Part shown: one piece after another, positions 38,795 through 51,700 of the stretch
Layout: every line of letters begins with the position of its first letter
How positions within the stretch are numbered: position 1 is the stretch's first letter
Position numbers and translations under genes: made by a program
Assembly: GCA_008694505.1 (NCBI GenBank)
Contig: VZDJ01000041.1
Span: 6,099,956-6,163,955, forward strand
DNA: 64,000 bases
Source: Cyanoderma ruficeps
Lineage: Eukaryota > Chordata > Aves > Passeriformes > Timaliidae
Reading direction: 5' to 3'
Notes under the pieces: model-generated
What the model was told of the DNA's origin: nothing
Databases searched by the model: none
Seen by the model: only the letters and a program-made list of their open reading frames with translations

Positions 38795-41700
38795 GTCAAG
38801 CGTGTTCAGTATTGCAGAAAGAACCAGTCTAAAATACTGGCCTGAATTTTAGCTTTGAAACTGATTGTAGTAGCTTCAATGATTCCAAACTTTCACATCG
38901 TGCTTTTCCTTTGTTCAGTATGGTTCTGACCACATATTTATGATTGGAAAATTAATGATAAATAATGATACAGGAAATAATAAAGTCACAGACCAAAAAA
39001 AAAGGTGAGAAAACCTTTTTTTTGGACATGAAACAGGTGCACTGGTATTTCATATAACATCCATGAAAATATTGGAGGATTTTCATGTTAAATGACTGGG
39101 AGAAGTAGGAGGTAAAAGACAGTTGATCCAGGTGCAAAAAAGGGAGTGCTCTTTGCTATGCACTCTAGTATAATTCCTCATTCAGTGAGCATAATCTGGA
39201 ACACTAAATACTACTTTTATTTAGAAAACTAAAACCAATAAATTAGAGTTAGATAAAGGTACATATATGTAGGTAAAAGGATACTGTTTGAAAAGTCATA
39301 TTTTAAATCCTAATTTTTTTTTAAAATTCATAATAATATATGTCTTTCCAAAGAATTTAGAGTTTCTGTAGAAGGAGCTACATCTACTTTGCAGTCACTT
39401 GCCTACAGTAAACTCAAAGAAAACAAACATTCATTTGCTTCCTCTTACTAACATTAACAAGCTCATGAGGCATAGCATATTTTGAAAAATGAATATTCAT
39501 GGCTGTCCCACTTCTGACCAAAACACAATTGTCTCTGTCGCACAATATGAGTGACCCCATTTTGTTCATCTGACAGAGGCATTTCTGGCCACAGAATATG
39601 AAAAAGCTGGAGGAAACTGAACGTGACTTTTTAAGAGACTGTGTAACGCAACAGTTGAACTCACTGTCACCATTACTGGAACACCCACGTATTACCTCCC
39701 CCTTCTGTACCTCCCTGGCCTAAGAGAAGGTGACCTTTTATTTTGTAACTGTTGTTTTAGATGAGAGTATATCAACATGTTAACTTATTTTGCTTTGTTA
39801 CTCTTACACTATAGCTTCAGACCAGGAGAATCTTTTAGCCAGGTGACAAAGTGAAACAACAAAATGAACAAGTTATTTGGGGATTTCCCTGTCACTCCTT
39901 TCACAGCTGGACATATCTTTCTCTTCTTGTTAAAAATGAGTTCTAGAATTTTTCAGAGTTGACGCAGTAGACTGAAGACCTCTGCTTCTGTTCAGACTGG
40001 CAGGCTGAGAAGCTGACAAGAGGGAAGGTTGGTACCATACCCAAGCTCTTTCTGAGAGTTAGGAAGAATTTTTCATTTCGTGGCAAAAGTAGCATTTTTT
40101 CCACACATTTTTTCTTATCGTGATTTCCTGGGAATGAATCTGTGAGGACCAGAAGAAAAGAAAGCAAAGAAAAAATTATAATGAGTGAATGTTGACAGTC
40201 TGGATCAAAGGCTCAGTGCTTTATAATCAAAGTTTCAAAAAAACAAGAATAGGACAACCCTGAGGCTTTGGCACTGAGTACAAGAGCACACTTAGGAGTC
40301 ATTGCACCTCCAAGAACTGGGAGAACTGAAATGGAAACAAAGCCCTCTCAAAAAAACAGGGGAATAAATTAATTCATTTACTACTGCCAGAAATTATGCA
40401 GTGGGAATACATTCTGACTAGGAATGTGTTAGGCAATGGTCACAGCTGGGTATGCTTCCAGTTTAAGCAGTGCCCCAAAAACCACTGAATGTGATGAAAC
40501 TCTCTATTAACTTCAGTGAGCTTTTAATCAAGCCCAAGTGAGTCAGACAACAAGACTTAAAGACAGCTGAGGAAGTTCACAAGACAGTAACTTAGATTGC
40601 ACAAGGCCAGAGGATCTGGAAAAACCCCAAGTGTCAGTGAAGGGACTGATTAGAGGACAAGAAAAGCTCGGTCCCAAATGTCCTTTTGTTAGTCTCAGGA
40701 ATTTCATTATCTTCTGTGATAACAGGATTCAGAAAATGCAAGCAGTGATCTGAATCAATTTCTAACTCAAGCACAAATTTTCTGTAAGCTTTTTTAAATA
40801 CTTGGGTTTTTCTCAGCAGTACCACAAGGCCTCTAAGTAGACTTTCTTTTCGTCTTTTTTTTTTATGTTGGGTCTCTGGGGTTTCTAGCTAGTCTAGGAT
40901 TGCTAGCATCAAGACTTCTGTCATCCAAGCTCAAACACATTGCCAAACATTAATTTCACATCAACTAAGGCATGTCCCCTACAGATACTCCACTCAATCT
41001 CTAAATCCTCGTTCTTTAAAACATAAACCAAACCAAACAAAAATGTTTTCTTATTTGTGTGCTATGTAAACCATTCATACTCGTAAGCTTGTAAAACTCT
41101 TTATATAAAATATATTCCTTTTCAGATAAGTTTCCCTAGCTCAAACAAAAAATTGAAGTCCAGTATTTGTAAGCTAACATTTGCCTTCCATTAATTTTAC
41201 TTGCTTAGTGTTTCTGGAAAACCAGGCAAAATATATTGTATTCTGACAGGAATACAGTATACCACTAAAATCAAAGTTAAGATCCAGACATAAAGTGGTT
41301 TGAACTTCATTGGTCTTATAAAATGAAAAAAAAAACCACCTACAGACCAGAAGATACAAAGGTTTCAGGCCCTAGGTCTCAGTATGCCTAAACCTACTTA
41401 GTTGTGTAAGAATGAAGAAAAGTATTAATAATTATATTAATAACTTGTTAGAGATAAGAATTCTCCTTCAATAAATAAAAAATTGAGAACTTTTGCACAA
41501 GTGAAAGCAATGAATATTGGACTTGCCTAGAAGATATGTGATGTAAATGAGGGAGACACATTGGAAGTGAGGCTTTAGCAGAATAAATCTTAAATTACCA
41601 AGCACAGCAGAAAATACTATACTTAAAAGCGAAATAATGTTTACTACTTGCAAATGGAGCAGCATAACAATTATCAGTAGCACTAAGAAGGTGAATGACA

Positions 41701-42106
41701 AATTTTTGTTGCAGAAGGCACAGATGTTTGTTTTGTTGTCAGGAAGGAACATACACAGGCATTGCAAGCAATTAGATCACTAAATTAAGGAGTAAACCAA
41801 GGCTGTTGATCTGAAGAAAGAGAAGAGCAACAGGACACTGTGTTTTCACTATACTGACTGCCCTGATTCCTCATGGAAGAAGATGTCCTTGCAACAGGAA
41901 AGACAGTGAAAAAATAAATTAATACTGCACGATTTAATGATTCAAGACACCTATTCTCATAGAAGCAATTAATGCCAAACTCTGTCATCCAAGAGTGGTC
42001 ATAATACTATAAGCCACTGCAGACTTGACTCAATTGCCAAAACAGCACATGATACCTTGAGCTATTTGGTGTGTCCCACAACACCCTAAACTGTACTTAT
42101 CTGCTA

Positions 42107-42154
42107 ACAGAGCTATTGCTCTTCTACCCTACAGAGCTATTGCTCTTCTACCCT
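42107..42154. repeat. 24-bp exact tandem duplication
   Basis: The unit beginning ACAGAGCTATTGCTC is present twice without mismatch (42107-42130 and 42131-42154). It produces the repeated peptide seen in the local ORF at 42071-42262, which I regard as non-coding. Confidence 0.9.
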
Positions 42155-42867
42155 TTCACCTATGGGCCAAACCCTGACAAACATCTTGGATTCTTGCCAC
42201 AAGGAATGTGGCTTAAAATTCTTGCTGTGCGTTCAGTACCTCATGTAAATTTGGTCCATTAGGATGGCCTTATTGGAAAAAAAAAAAGAAATTGCTGTGG
42301 AAGTTACATAAAGGAAATGGAATAAAGTTTCCTCAGCGCATTAGAGACATATACATGAATCTTACATCCCTCCAGAGATACAGGAGAGGTTCTGTTGTTA
42401 ATATTGGATGTTGACAGTATTAGGAGGCATATTTCATTGAAGAGTCGGGAAAGTGATGAAAATATTCAGAGGAATAAGTGCATGTTGTACAAATACTGGT
42501 AATATAAAAGTACAAAATTAAGTAGGAACTGATAATAACGAAAACACAATTGATTAAAAGAGAAAAGAGATACCTTGACATCTTAATATAGTAAAACCTT
42601 TTTCTAATGTAATAGAGCACATTATACTACAATTGTATGCCCATCATTTGCAGTATATGATAGAGGTTCATATCTATTTAGAAAGTGACATTTTCTCTCA
42701 GAAGGAAAAACTGGTAATAGTATATTCTATGAGCATTGCTTCATAAGTACTAACAGAAAAGTAAAGGGGGGAAAAGTACCTCTGAATACATACCAGATAA
42801 TACCTGGAGTGGCTGGAAATTCATTAAACATTATCACATATAATAAGTCACAAAATAGAGATGTTAC

Positions 42868-42895
42868 ACAATATATATATATATTAATATATAAT
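42868..42895. repeat. (AT)n microsatellite
   Basis: An alternating AT run with a single interruption lies about 250 bases upstream of the proposed EPYC promoter. Confidence 0.85.
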
Positions 42896-43077
42896 CCAAT
42901 TTGCTTCAGCCTTGATTTTGGACATGGAAAAATTTGTATTTGTAAGCTACCAGGTAACACAAAAATGTTGTTTCCAGAATACAACTGAGAGTGTCATTGG
43001 TATATTGGTAGGAGCAGCAAAAAATTTGAGAGGAAGGGGTAAAAAACTGCAGCATGAAATTAATGCCATTTCCTTAC

Positions 43078-43091
43078 AACAAGTCTTTGTT
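43078..43091. promoter_or_regulatory. EPYC: Paired inverted SOX-like motifs upstream of EPYC
   Basis: AACAAG and CTTTGTT face each other with one base between them, about 35 bases upstream of the candidate EPYC TATA box. SOX9, the cartilage regulator, recognises AACAA(T/A)G-type sites and often binds inverted pairs in cartilage genes. The spacing here is tighter than the usual 3-5 bases and the left half is imperfect, so this is a candidate only. Confidence 0.3.
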
Positions 43092-43125
43092 TGACCTTCC
43101 AAAAATTCAGTTCAGCAAAATCATC

Positions 43126-43131
43126 TATAAA
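43126..43131 (+). promoter_or_regulatory. EPYC: Candidate EPYC TATA box
   Basis: TATAAA in the context ATCTATAAAGGTG is followed by a GC-richer segment and, 165 bases on, by an excellent donor (AAAG|GTAAGT at 43296). This fits the promoter of the non-coding first exon known for EPYC in other species. A rival TATATATAAG lies at 45459-45469 just before exon 2. Confidence 0.45.
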
Positions 43132-43154
43132 GGTGCTTGAAGTCTGACAAACTC

Positions 43155-43295
43155 CCCGGGCTGAAGTCTTCAGCTGAGGGTAGAAGCTGTACTACCTCCC
43201 ACAGCCCCAGAATGCCACTGCCATTGGTCAGGGTCTAATAGCACTGGGTCTTCATTCTCAGAACTCCATCCCATTTGAGACCGTGGAAGCTAAAG
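43155..43295 (+). other. EPYC: Candidate EPYC exon 1 (non-coding 5' UTR)
   Basis: The proposed leader exon runs from about 30 bases past the TATAAA to the donor AAAG|GTAAGT. It is less AT-rich than the flanks. It contains one short upstream ORF (ATG at 43212, stop at 43236-43238, eight codons). Splicing to the acceptor at 45551-45552 would make intron 1 about 2.26 kb and would give seven exons in total, the number known for human EPYC. The start site is estimated from TATA spacing. Confidence 0.42.
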
Positions 43296-44570
43296 GTAAG
43301 TTTTGGCACTTCTCTCTTAGTTGAATTTTAAACGCTGGAAATACTAGTATTTGTTTTCTTTTATCGTGCTTAATACTGATTCAAAGCTCACAGATTGTGG
43401 ACACTATTTATTTTTCCCTGGATATGTCTTAGTTCCTTCCTGTGAGAGGTGTACATAATCTTCATCAAAATATTTGATCTTACAGCTACTGCAGATGCCA
43501 ATATTTCTACTGTGCATTCCAATACATTACATGAAAGGGAAATAGAGACATGCAAACCCAGCAAATCAGTGCAGATACTATAGCCATAGGTAAACTTTTT
43601 TTCTTTTTCCACAGATACTTGCTGCTTTTGTTTCTATATATGCAAAACTTAATACTTACCAAGCCTTATACCCTTTAACAATACTTTATTTTTAGGAGTT
43701 GTGACATGAAAACAATTTTACATAGTGAGCAATATTTTATTTAAGAATTGTTCATTCAGAGGAAAAATTAAACCATATATGTTAGTACTACATTTTGGGT
43801 TGATAGATAACACCCTTTATAGAGTAATCATCTGTGATAAAGGACATGGAAAAAAAAAGCAAGACCAAAACCAATTCTGTAAAAAAGAGGCAGCAGAAAA
43901 CAAAGACAGACAAAACTCCACTAATCCTAGCATATTGCTTATTTAAGGAATTGATTGTGGTTATATTTTATTTTACTTTATTTCGGTTTTTAAATAAAGC
44001 AGAATACTTTTAGCAATACTGGAACCTAATACTGAAAGGTGAAATTGATCTAAGCTTTCTCAAAGAGAAGACCCAGTGACTCTAGCTTCTTCCAGCAGCA
44101 GCTGAAGTCTTTCTGAATAAAAAAAATGAGAGAAAAATGAATGCCTTGTTTTACTGACCATCCCCAGAGGAATTTCATATCCTCATGCCTAAACCAGCTT
44201 TATAAAGACCTCTTTTCATGAAGCTAAAGTTCAGCTCATTGCTCAGTACATACATTAAAAAAAATCTCATGTATGTCTTATATTTTATTAAAAGTAATTA
44301 CAATTTTGCAGTTAAATATTTAAGAGCGTGTACCATGATATCACATAAGGAGTACAGTTTATTAACCTATGCATTGCTCATTATTACTGTGCTTTTGGTG
44401 AAATTAATGTGAGCTGTGGACAAATAAAGGTGTAAGTAAAGAATGCTGAATAGAGCCTTGTGCCAAGCATCCCATATGATAACAGTGAATGCATCACTGA
44501 CAAGCAAAACGGAATGAATAAACACTAGCTCTCAAGCCTAGCATGAATTTTCTACCGTTTTACAAAATTG

Positions 44571-44634
44571 TAGAACTTTAAATAGGTGATAATTCAGTTT
44601 TATAGAACTTTAAATGGGTGATAATTCAATTTTA
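44571..44634. repeat. 32-bp tandem duplication
   Basis: Two adjacent 32-base units beginning TAGAACTTTAAAT (44571 and 44603) differ at only a couple of positions. Confidence 0.85.
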
Positions 44635-44937
44635 CAATTCTATTTTCCAAGGATAACAGGTGAATACACTACAGCACAATTTTTCACTACTTTAAAAACA
44701 GTGTTGATTGAATAATGAAGGAATTCAGAGTACTGGCTCTACTGTCCATGGGGCTATGGAGGAAGCATACAGTTGTTTTTTTTTGTGCCCAAGACCTTTG
44801 CAAAAGTATGGTCCAAATGTGCCACACCAATTAAAATTATGTTCTGACAAAACAACAATTGAAAAAGCATTTTGATCATGCTTATCCAGAGATAACAGAG
44901 CTTCTAATGTTTTCTAATAAGGGGAGGTGGGACGGGA

Positions 44938-45095
44938 CGGTGTTGGTGTAGGTTGGGGTTTTTTTGTGTTTGTTTGTGTGCTTGTTTGTTTGTTTTCTGT
45001 GGGGGTTTTGTGGGGTTTTTATGATTTTTTTTTGGTTAGTTGGTTGTTTTTGGGGTTTTTTTTGTTTGTTTTCTTTTTATTTGATTGATTCCATT
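44938..45095. repeat. G/T-rich strand-asymmetric low-complexity tract
   Basis: The + strand is almost free of C and A for about 150 bases. It consists of GTTT, GGGGTTTT and GTTTGTTT runs and has no reading frame. Confidence 0.85.
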
Positions 45096-45552
45096 TAGGT
45101 TTTTTTATAATGCAAGAGAGATTTAATATTACACTGTTATACATCCCAGAAGATTATTTATTGTGATAAAGACAAGAAATATAATAATTTACCTTTTCTC
45201 TAGTTTCTCAGAAGTTCATATCTAAGTGCAATGAAAATAGGTGAAGCTGGATGAAAGAGGAAAAAGACCATTCAGACTCTTTCTCATTAAATCCGTCTAT
45301 TTTTACACCAATAAAATTCAACAGGTCTTTTCTAAATTATATGACTATAGTATGGCCAAAGCAGTCTGCAGAATTCTCGGATCCAAGGACCCTTCACAAA
45401 GAAAACCACTGAATTACCATAAATAAATTTGAAATATTTATCAGAAATGTTGTGGGGTTTATATATAAGTACTGTATTTGTGACATTAAACTGTCATAGA
45501 TTCCTTGTCAATACCAAAGTACCTAAAATCTGTCCATTTTCTTCTCTTTCAG

Positions 45553-45733
45553 AAAAGAAAACAGAATGCAGACCCTTGTAAATGTTTTTCTGGGATTTTT
45601 TATCTTTGAGTCTGTTGGAGCTGCCCCTATCAGTGATACCATAATTTATGACTCTGAGTTCTATGACATATCACTTGGAGAGCTGCCTCATCCATTTGCC
45701 TATGATGAAAACAAGCAGTCTGACCAAGTAGAG
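45553..45733 (+). CDS. EPYC: EPYC exon 2 (signal peptide and sulfation region)
   Basis: The acceptor CTCTTTCAG ends at 45552. Thirteen leader bases precede ATG at 45566, which has A at -3. The exon codes for residues 1-56 and ends GTAGAG|GTAATT in phase 0. It encodes the signal peptide and a segment with tyrosines next to acidic residues (IIYDSEFYD, FAYDENK) that are likely sulfation sites. The open frame beyond 45733 is intron. Confidence 0.93.
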
Positions 45734-48700
45734 GTAATTAGAACTTAATTTATTCTGTCTTTCCAAAGTGCACAAATGCAGTAGTTACAGATCTGTTTTT
45801 CTTTGCCATGAAAATACTTATCAGAAAAATCTGCTCATGTCGTTTCTATTGCCTTTGCAGTTCATTCACTTTTTCCCTAACCTACACACACAGCCAAAAT
45901 ACATTCTGATTGGGGTTTTATTTGTGGCAATCTTTAGTAGTAGGTGAAAGGTACCATGCTTTCCTCAGGTCTCCATGCAATTCCACAAATTCTGTTGGAG
46001 GTCATCATTGTGATTTATCTGTCTGGGTAATGCACAGAGGCAGTGGAGACAGGATTTCCAGCATTTCCATTAAACAAGGTTGTAAAATGCTGTTTCCTTA
46101 AGTTTATGTTCAGTACAAGTATTTCAGGCTATAAATGCTAATGTTTTCTATTGCTGTTAGGAAAGTGGCAGAAGGAAGAAAAAAGGAAAAGCATTTGTAT
46201 TTAAGCACAGGAAAGTAAGAAAAATTACTGAAGAAAAACTGTTGAAATTCTGAGATGGTATGAGCTGGTAAGGTGCGTCACCTGTAGAAGCAAGGGCTCC
46301 ACTTGTTGACTTAAATGCTTCCTTTCTCTTCTACAATCCTTTATTTCTTTACAATTACTAAAAGGCTACATTAATTTTATTCTCACCCTGCTGATTAGAC
46401 ATCGGCACGACTTCCCTGAAGGTAATATAAGCACTCTGTGCTTCAGGATTGTGTGTGATAGAAGCTGAGTCAAATATATACCGTTTAAATAACATGGTAT
46501 TTTCATTTTTTATACATAATATTTTAGTACATTTTTAACATAATGCATAATTCATGAAAATGCAATCCTTTGAAAGATTCATGATTACACCAGGAGGGAC
46601 AGGAGCTACTTTTTCATCAGTGTGAGACAGAAATTGTATAGCAGGTTTGAAATCAAAGGACAGAGACAATTTAAGAATAACTATATTCCAAAACAGGAGA
46701 ACTGTAGAGATAAAAATAATGTTAAAGTTAGCACTAAGATCCGAACCTTATAATTTGCAGGAAATACATTTTCAATGTCTAAGACAGATTGACAAGAACT
46801 TTGCTGTAAGGAATTTACCTTGCCTTTGGCATGTTTCATTTGTGCCATTCTTGTGCTCTACTTGATCCTGCTTGAGCTTGCTTTCCTGATAAAGTCACAA
46901 CCAATTTTAGTTGCTGTGCTCTATTTCACATGGGTTAATAAACCACAGTTTCTGTCTCTCTTTGATATTAGAAATGAAGCCTTATCATTCCTACAGAAAC
47001 TACTTTCTTCCCAGAAATGGGAGAAGTTATTTTGAATGTGCCTCATCACTGAGTTTTTCTCATTCAAACAGATTTCTTAGCAATGCATTGAATGGTAGAT
47101 GGGATTCTCCTGTGCTGTGCTCTCTCTGTGAGGTCCTATAACACCAAAACATGAGGTGGCCCTTTCCAAGTTTCTGAGTGAAGGATAAAGGAAGGCTTCA
47201 GTGTTCTTTTCCAGCTGAAAGGAAATTCAAGATGACTGATGTTGCACCCAACAAGAAAAGATACAAGACATCTCAACACAGGTTTTTTTTTTTTAGAAGG
47301 TGCAGAATAGGCAGTCAGGGTAAACTGGTGAGCTTCTTTTCCAGAGCAGGATTATCTTCCATTGCTGAGCTCTTCAGGCAGCCTTTTTAAAATTCAGAAG
47401 ATGAAGTTCATCCATCACAGCAGTTGAACAGTTTTGCTTTGCATATGGATGGACCTCCTGTGAAGGCCTTTTTTTCTTATATGTTTAGCCAAAATCTTTT
47501 TTTTTGCTTACATTCCTAATACCATGTACCACCCAAGAGAATCTTAAGCATTCATAGTTCTCCATATCCCAAGAGATATGAGTGGTCAGTGGTGTAGAAA
47601 TCAAGAAAAATTTATAGCTATGTCAGTGTACTATTTGACAGGGCATGCCAGTCTTGCAAGTTATATTTTAATCTGAATATAATTGATGTCACTCAAGTTT
47701 TAAGCAGAATACGTTTCATTTCTTGATTGTGGATATCACTTTACTGCTTCAAATCTTGTTGTCATAATGATGTGAAGAGCACAATTGGGTCTACATGCAA
47801 AATCCAATATTTATTCAAGGTCACAGGTTAGTTTTTATTATGCATAGTTTACATGATGAACAATACCACAGAGACCCAGACAAACAGCAGGCCTTCAACA
47901 GATCTAGCTTGTGTGCAGTAACTCTTTAAGACTTGAATTTCCCTTCAGAGACCTCTGAATCATGTCTTCAGACTTCTGGAATTGTGGAGATAAGACTCAA
48001 ATAGCATTTTCTGTTGTTGCTGTCTTCAATGTAAGATTTTAAAATTCAGTTATGTGCAAATAGAATCATTCTGTTTAACTCATTTTTAGACTCATTGGCA
48101 AAATGCAAACTTTACCAAGGTTGTATATCCAACCAATTTGCAGAAGGTCCAGGAGACTGACCAGTTCTAGCACTTCAGATGCATTTAGTGTGCTACTGCT
48201 GCTAATTTCAATGTGAATTAATCATCTGTGCACCCCAAGGAGTTAAACTAAATCACCTGTGTCCACATGTCCTTTTCCACACCATTAGGTACTGTAATCA
48301 CACATTTGATGTATAATCACCAAAGTGAGGGAAGACCTAAAGATAATTAGAAAGGGATTCTTTCCACTCATTCTATTCTGGTTAGAATTAGGCTTGGCAT
48401 CCCAAGACCATGATCCAAGACAAGTATGAATCATTCTCTTGGGATATCTGTTGAGGTGGGTTGACCTTAGCAGGCTGCATGTGACTATCAAGATGCTTTC
48501 TCCCTTTCACTTCTCAGAGAGACAGGTGAAAAAATAAAGGTTAAAAACTTGTGAGTTGATTTATAGGCAGTTTAATGAAGAAAGACAAAGGTTGCATGCA
48601 GAAGCAAAGGGACACAAAAGACTTATCGTCTACTTCCTATCAGCAGGTGAGGGCCAAACACTCAAGCAGGACTTGAGTATGTGTAGGAGTGCTCCTGATG

Positions 48701-51700
48701 ACAAACGCGTTGATAATAAAGCTCACCCCCTTGCCCTTGCTGCCTCCTTTCTCTCAGCTTTTATTGCTGACCAGATGCCATATCGAATATATATCCCTCT
48801 GCTCAGCTTGGGACTCCTGTTCTGGTTGTACCCCTGCCCTACTGGTGCGAGGGAAATGTTGGAGAGACAGCATTGGTGCTGTGCCAGATCTGCTCAGCAG
48901 TCACTGAGCACTGGTGCATTATCCACACCTTTTCAACTGAAAATACAAAGCACAGCACTGAGGGATGCCATGGGGGCGAGCTAGCTGGTGAAGCAGCCCC
49001 CAGAAAGCAGACTTCTATAATGGGGAAAGTCAATTTCATCCCAGCCTGACCCCATACACCTATCTTCCTCAAATAACTTTGGATGAACCATAGACATCTG
49101 TTTCAGACTTAGTATGAGAATTTCATCCCAATACAGTTAACTAAGAGTGACTGAGTCCAAGTTTCTGACTTCTTCGCTACTTCTCATACTCTGGAAATAT
49201 TGTTTCTTGTATGTTTCTAAAAAAATTTCTAGATAATAGCTCTTGATATTCTTCCACTTGAAGTCTATTTTTGTCATAGACTCTAGAATAATCTTAAGGT
49301 TGGGAAGGGTTACTAAATGTATACATGGAATACTATTTTAACGCAAATATTTGCATGGGGAAAGTAATTGTAGCTGTGAATTACTTGTGAGAATTGTATT
49401 GCATCCTCAATCTAAGCTATGCATTGTCATGTGTTAGGTGACAGTATAGATCATAAAATCCGTGGTTTCTAAGATCCCAGGTTAGTGAGACACAGAAGAC
49501 CTAGCTAATGCTTTGCATCCAAATGGAGATTATTACTGGGAAAAACTTTAAGTAATATATCACTCAGAAATAAAATGTGCATCAAGACATGAAGATAGCA
49601 GTATCAATTCTTTCACAGATAATGGCTAAAAAAAGGCAATGTAAACAGAAAAGCCTGTTATCAAGGAAAGAATTCCAAGGTCCTCAAGGAGAAAAATACA
49701 GCAAAGAAATGTCACCAAAAGAGTAAAAGCTTTGTGTTGGATTTATCTTCTGACAGTAACAACAGTATAAACTCGAGCTGGTGTATCTTCCTTTTTCTTT
49801 ACAGTTCAGTAGTATTTTGAATTACTATTTATATCATGATAGGTTACAGAGGCCACAATCAAGACTGGGTCTCCCCAGTGCTTTGAAAACATACACAAAG
49901 AGAGATTTCCTTCTTTAAAATGAATAGAGTCAAACCAGACTTTCAAAGGAATTCTTGTGTGAGCTTCTCACTTTTTCCCTCTTTGAAACTAAAACATTGT
50001 TTGGAAAAAGTGTGAGAAAAACTGATTATGGAGAGATTCTTATGCACATCAGCTACTAATGCCTAATAAAATGGCACTACAATTTTATCACAGTGTCTGT
50101 TAATCATAATCAGTCAATTTTTCTTTAAGTAGGAAAAAATAAGCCAGAAAAATAAGAAGTAAAAATATAGGAGCATCAGAAAAATATTTTTATTGCTAAG
50201 ATAGGCTATCAGTGAGGCTGAAAAGCAAAGGAGCACTTAATTAAGAATGGTAAAGAATGGCCTAATACTGAATAAGCAGAAAAGCAAGGGAGTTAAATAA
50301 AGGTGGGTCTGGGTGTGTTTACACAAAAGAGGTGAGCTGTAAAGTATGATTCACAAGCTATTTAGAAAGAAACAGACTGAAAGTCTAATATTTGATGCAT
50401 TTTGACTAGCATTAGTTCATAGCTCATTGAATTTGAATCAAACTAATAATAATAGGGCATTTTGGTGCCTGCACAAAGCTCAGAACTTGAGTTCCACACA
50501 CACACTTACTCATGCCTGTGTGCATACACAAACTGAACTGTCCCTCCTGTTGGCATAATACACACGAAGAGAAGCCACACTCGAACAAGAACTCACTCTT
50601 GTCATTCTGTGGAGTTGAGAGAGGCTTACACTGCTGTTCCTATCTTTGTCGTAGGTATCTGATTAAATAAGAGACTTCAAAGTGGATATACAATGACTTT
50701 TCAGAACATCATATACATTTTTAAGAAATGCTATTAATTGGTACAAGTAACGTACAAGTCGGCCACATAGTTGATAAGAGAATCAAACTTATCATTTGAA
50801 GCTTTATTCCCAAATAGGAATTTTTTTCTTGTTTTTCAGAAAAGCTTCAGAAAACTATTGACATAAGCTCCTGTTATTCACTTGTCTGCAGTGACTAACA
50901 ATTCTATTTCTTTTTAAGACAGAACAATAGGAGAAAACGAAGTCTTTAAATGCAAGATTCAGTATAGGCCACTTTTGGAAAGGAAAATAAACCTCCCTGC
51001 CTGTGGCAAGGGGGTTGGAAATAGATGCTTTTTATATTCCCATCCAACCCAAACCATTCTGTGATTCTATGAATAACTTTTACCATAATTAGACATTTTC
51101 TTGTAAGTCTTTAGTAGTTTCAGAGCAGCTATGGGAGAAACCAGTTCCTTTTGATGGCTCATTGTGTGGAACAACTGTGCCTTCAAGGTTAAAATGCCTC
51201 TTTTTAAGTTTTGAATTTTTATTTGTGCAATAAATGTATTTTTTTTTTTTGCAGCAAAAGAAACACTGAAATAGAACACACTTCACATTCTCCTGTGGAT
51301 TTAAACTTATCACATGTAATACATCAGCTTTGATCCTAAAACATGTAGACATAAAATAGACACATAAAAAAGATATATAAAATAAACTCCTGAGCCTTTC
51401 CTAGTCTTTTGTTTGTCTCACCTCCTTTACTGTCAATGGTGAGATACAGATACCTAAAGAGCCCAGCCTACAAGGAATTTCTGTAGCCGATGTCTGGAGC
51501 TGCTTTTCAGAAGTTTTGTCTCATTCTGTACTGACTGTGAAGTGATGCTAATATAAACTAAATGCCCAGCGTATGGATGGCAAGTTGCAAGTTGGATTTT
51601 ACCAATCACATTTTACCACTTATTGATGTGTTCTGATTTCTGCATTCTTGATCTTTGTAACCTTCTGATCCAAAAGTGCCTCTGAATTGGCCAACTACAC

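Larger units (their letters stand above)
26282..43077. other. KERA-EPYC spacer, part 2
   Basis: Nearly 17 kb shows no gene that I can support. It contains an AT-rich hexanucleotide repeat with an adjoining perfect hairpin (about 28933-29006), a purine-rich tract (29738-29890), a T-rich stretch with a 20-base tandem duplication (30895-31046), a (CAAA)n run (38776-38794), a 24-base tandem duplication (42107-42154) and an (AT)n run (42868-42895). Two patches are GC-richer than their surroundings (26371-26550 and 35376-35560). All ORFs here are short and lack recognisable domains. Enhancers of the flanking SLRP genes could lie here, but nothing identifies them by eye. Confidence 0.55.
43296..45552 (+). 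other. EPYC: EPYC intron 1 (proposed)
   Basis: AT-rich sequence runs between the candidate exon 1 and coding exon 2. It contains a 32-base near-exact tandem duplication (44571-44634) and a long G/T low-complexity tract (44938-45095). No other exon is evident. Confidence 0.45.

Noticed and set aside
45459..45469. TATATATAAG as the EPYC promoter
   Set aside because: It is possible, but exon 2 begins with a clear CTCTTTCAG acceptor, which implies an upstream exon. I prefer the 43126 TATA box and keep this as an alternative start.
48556..48984. 142-codon plus-strand ORF
   Set aside because: It lies entirely within the solo LTR and shows no protein-family features, so it is a chance frame in repeat DNA.
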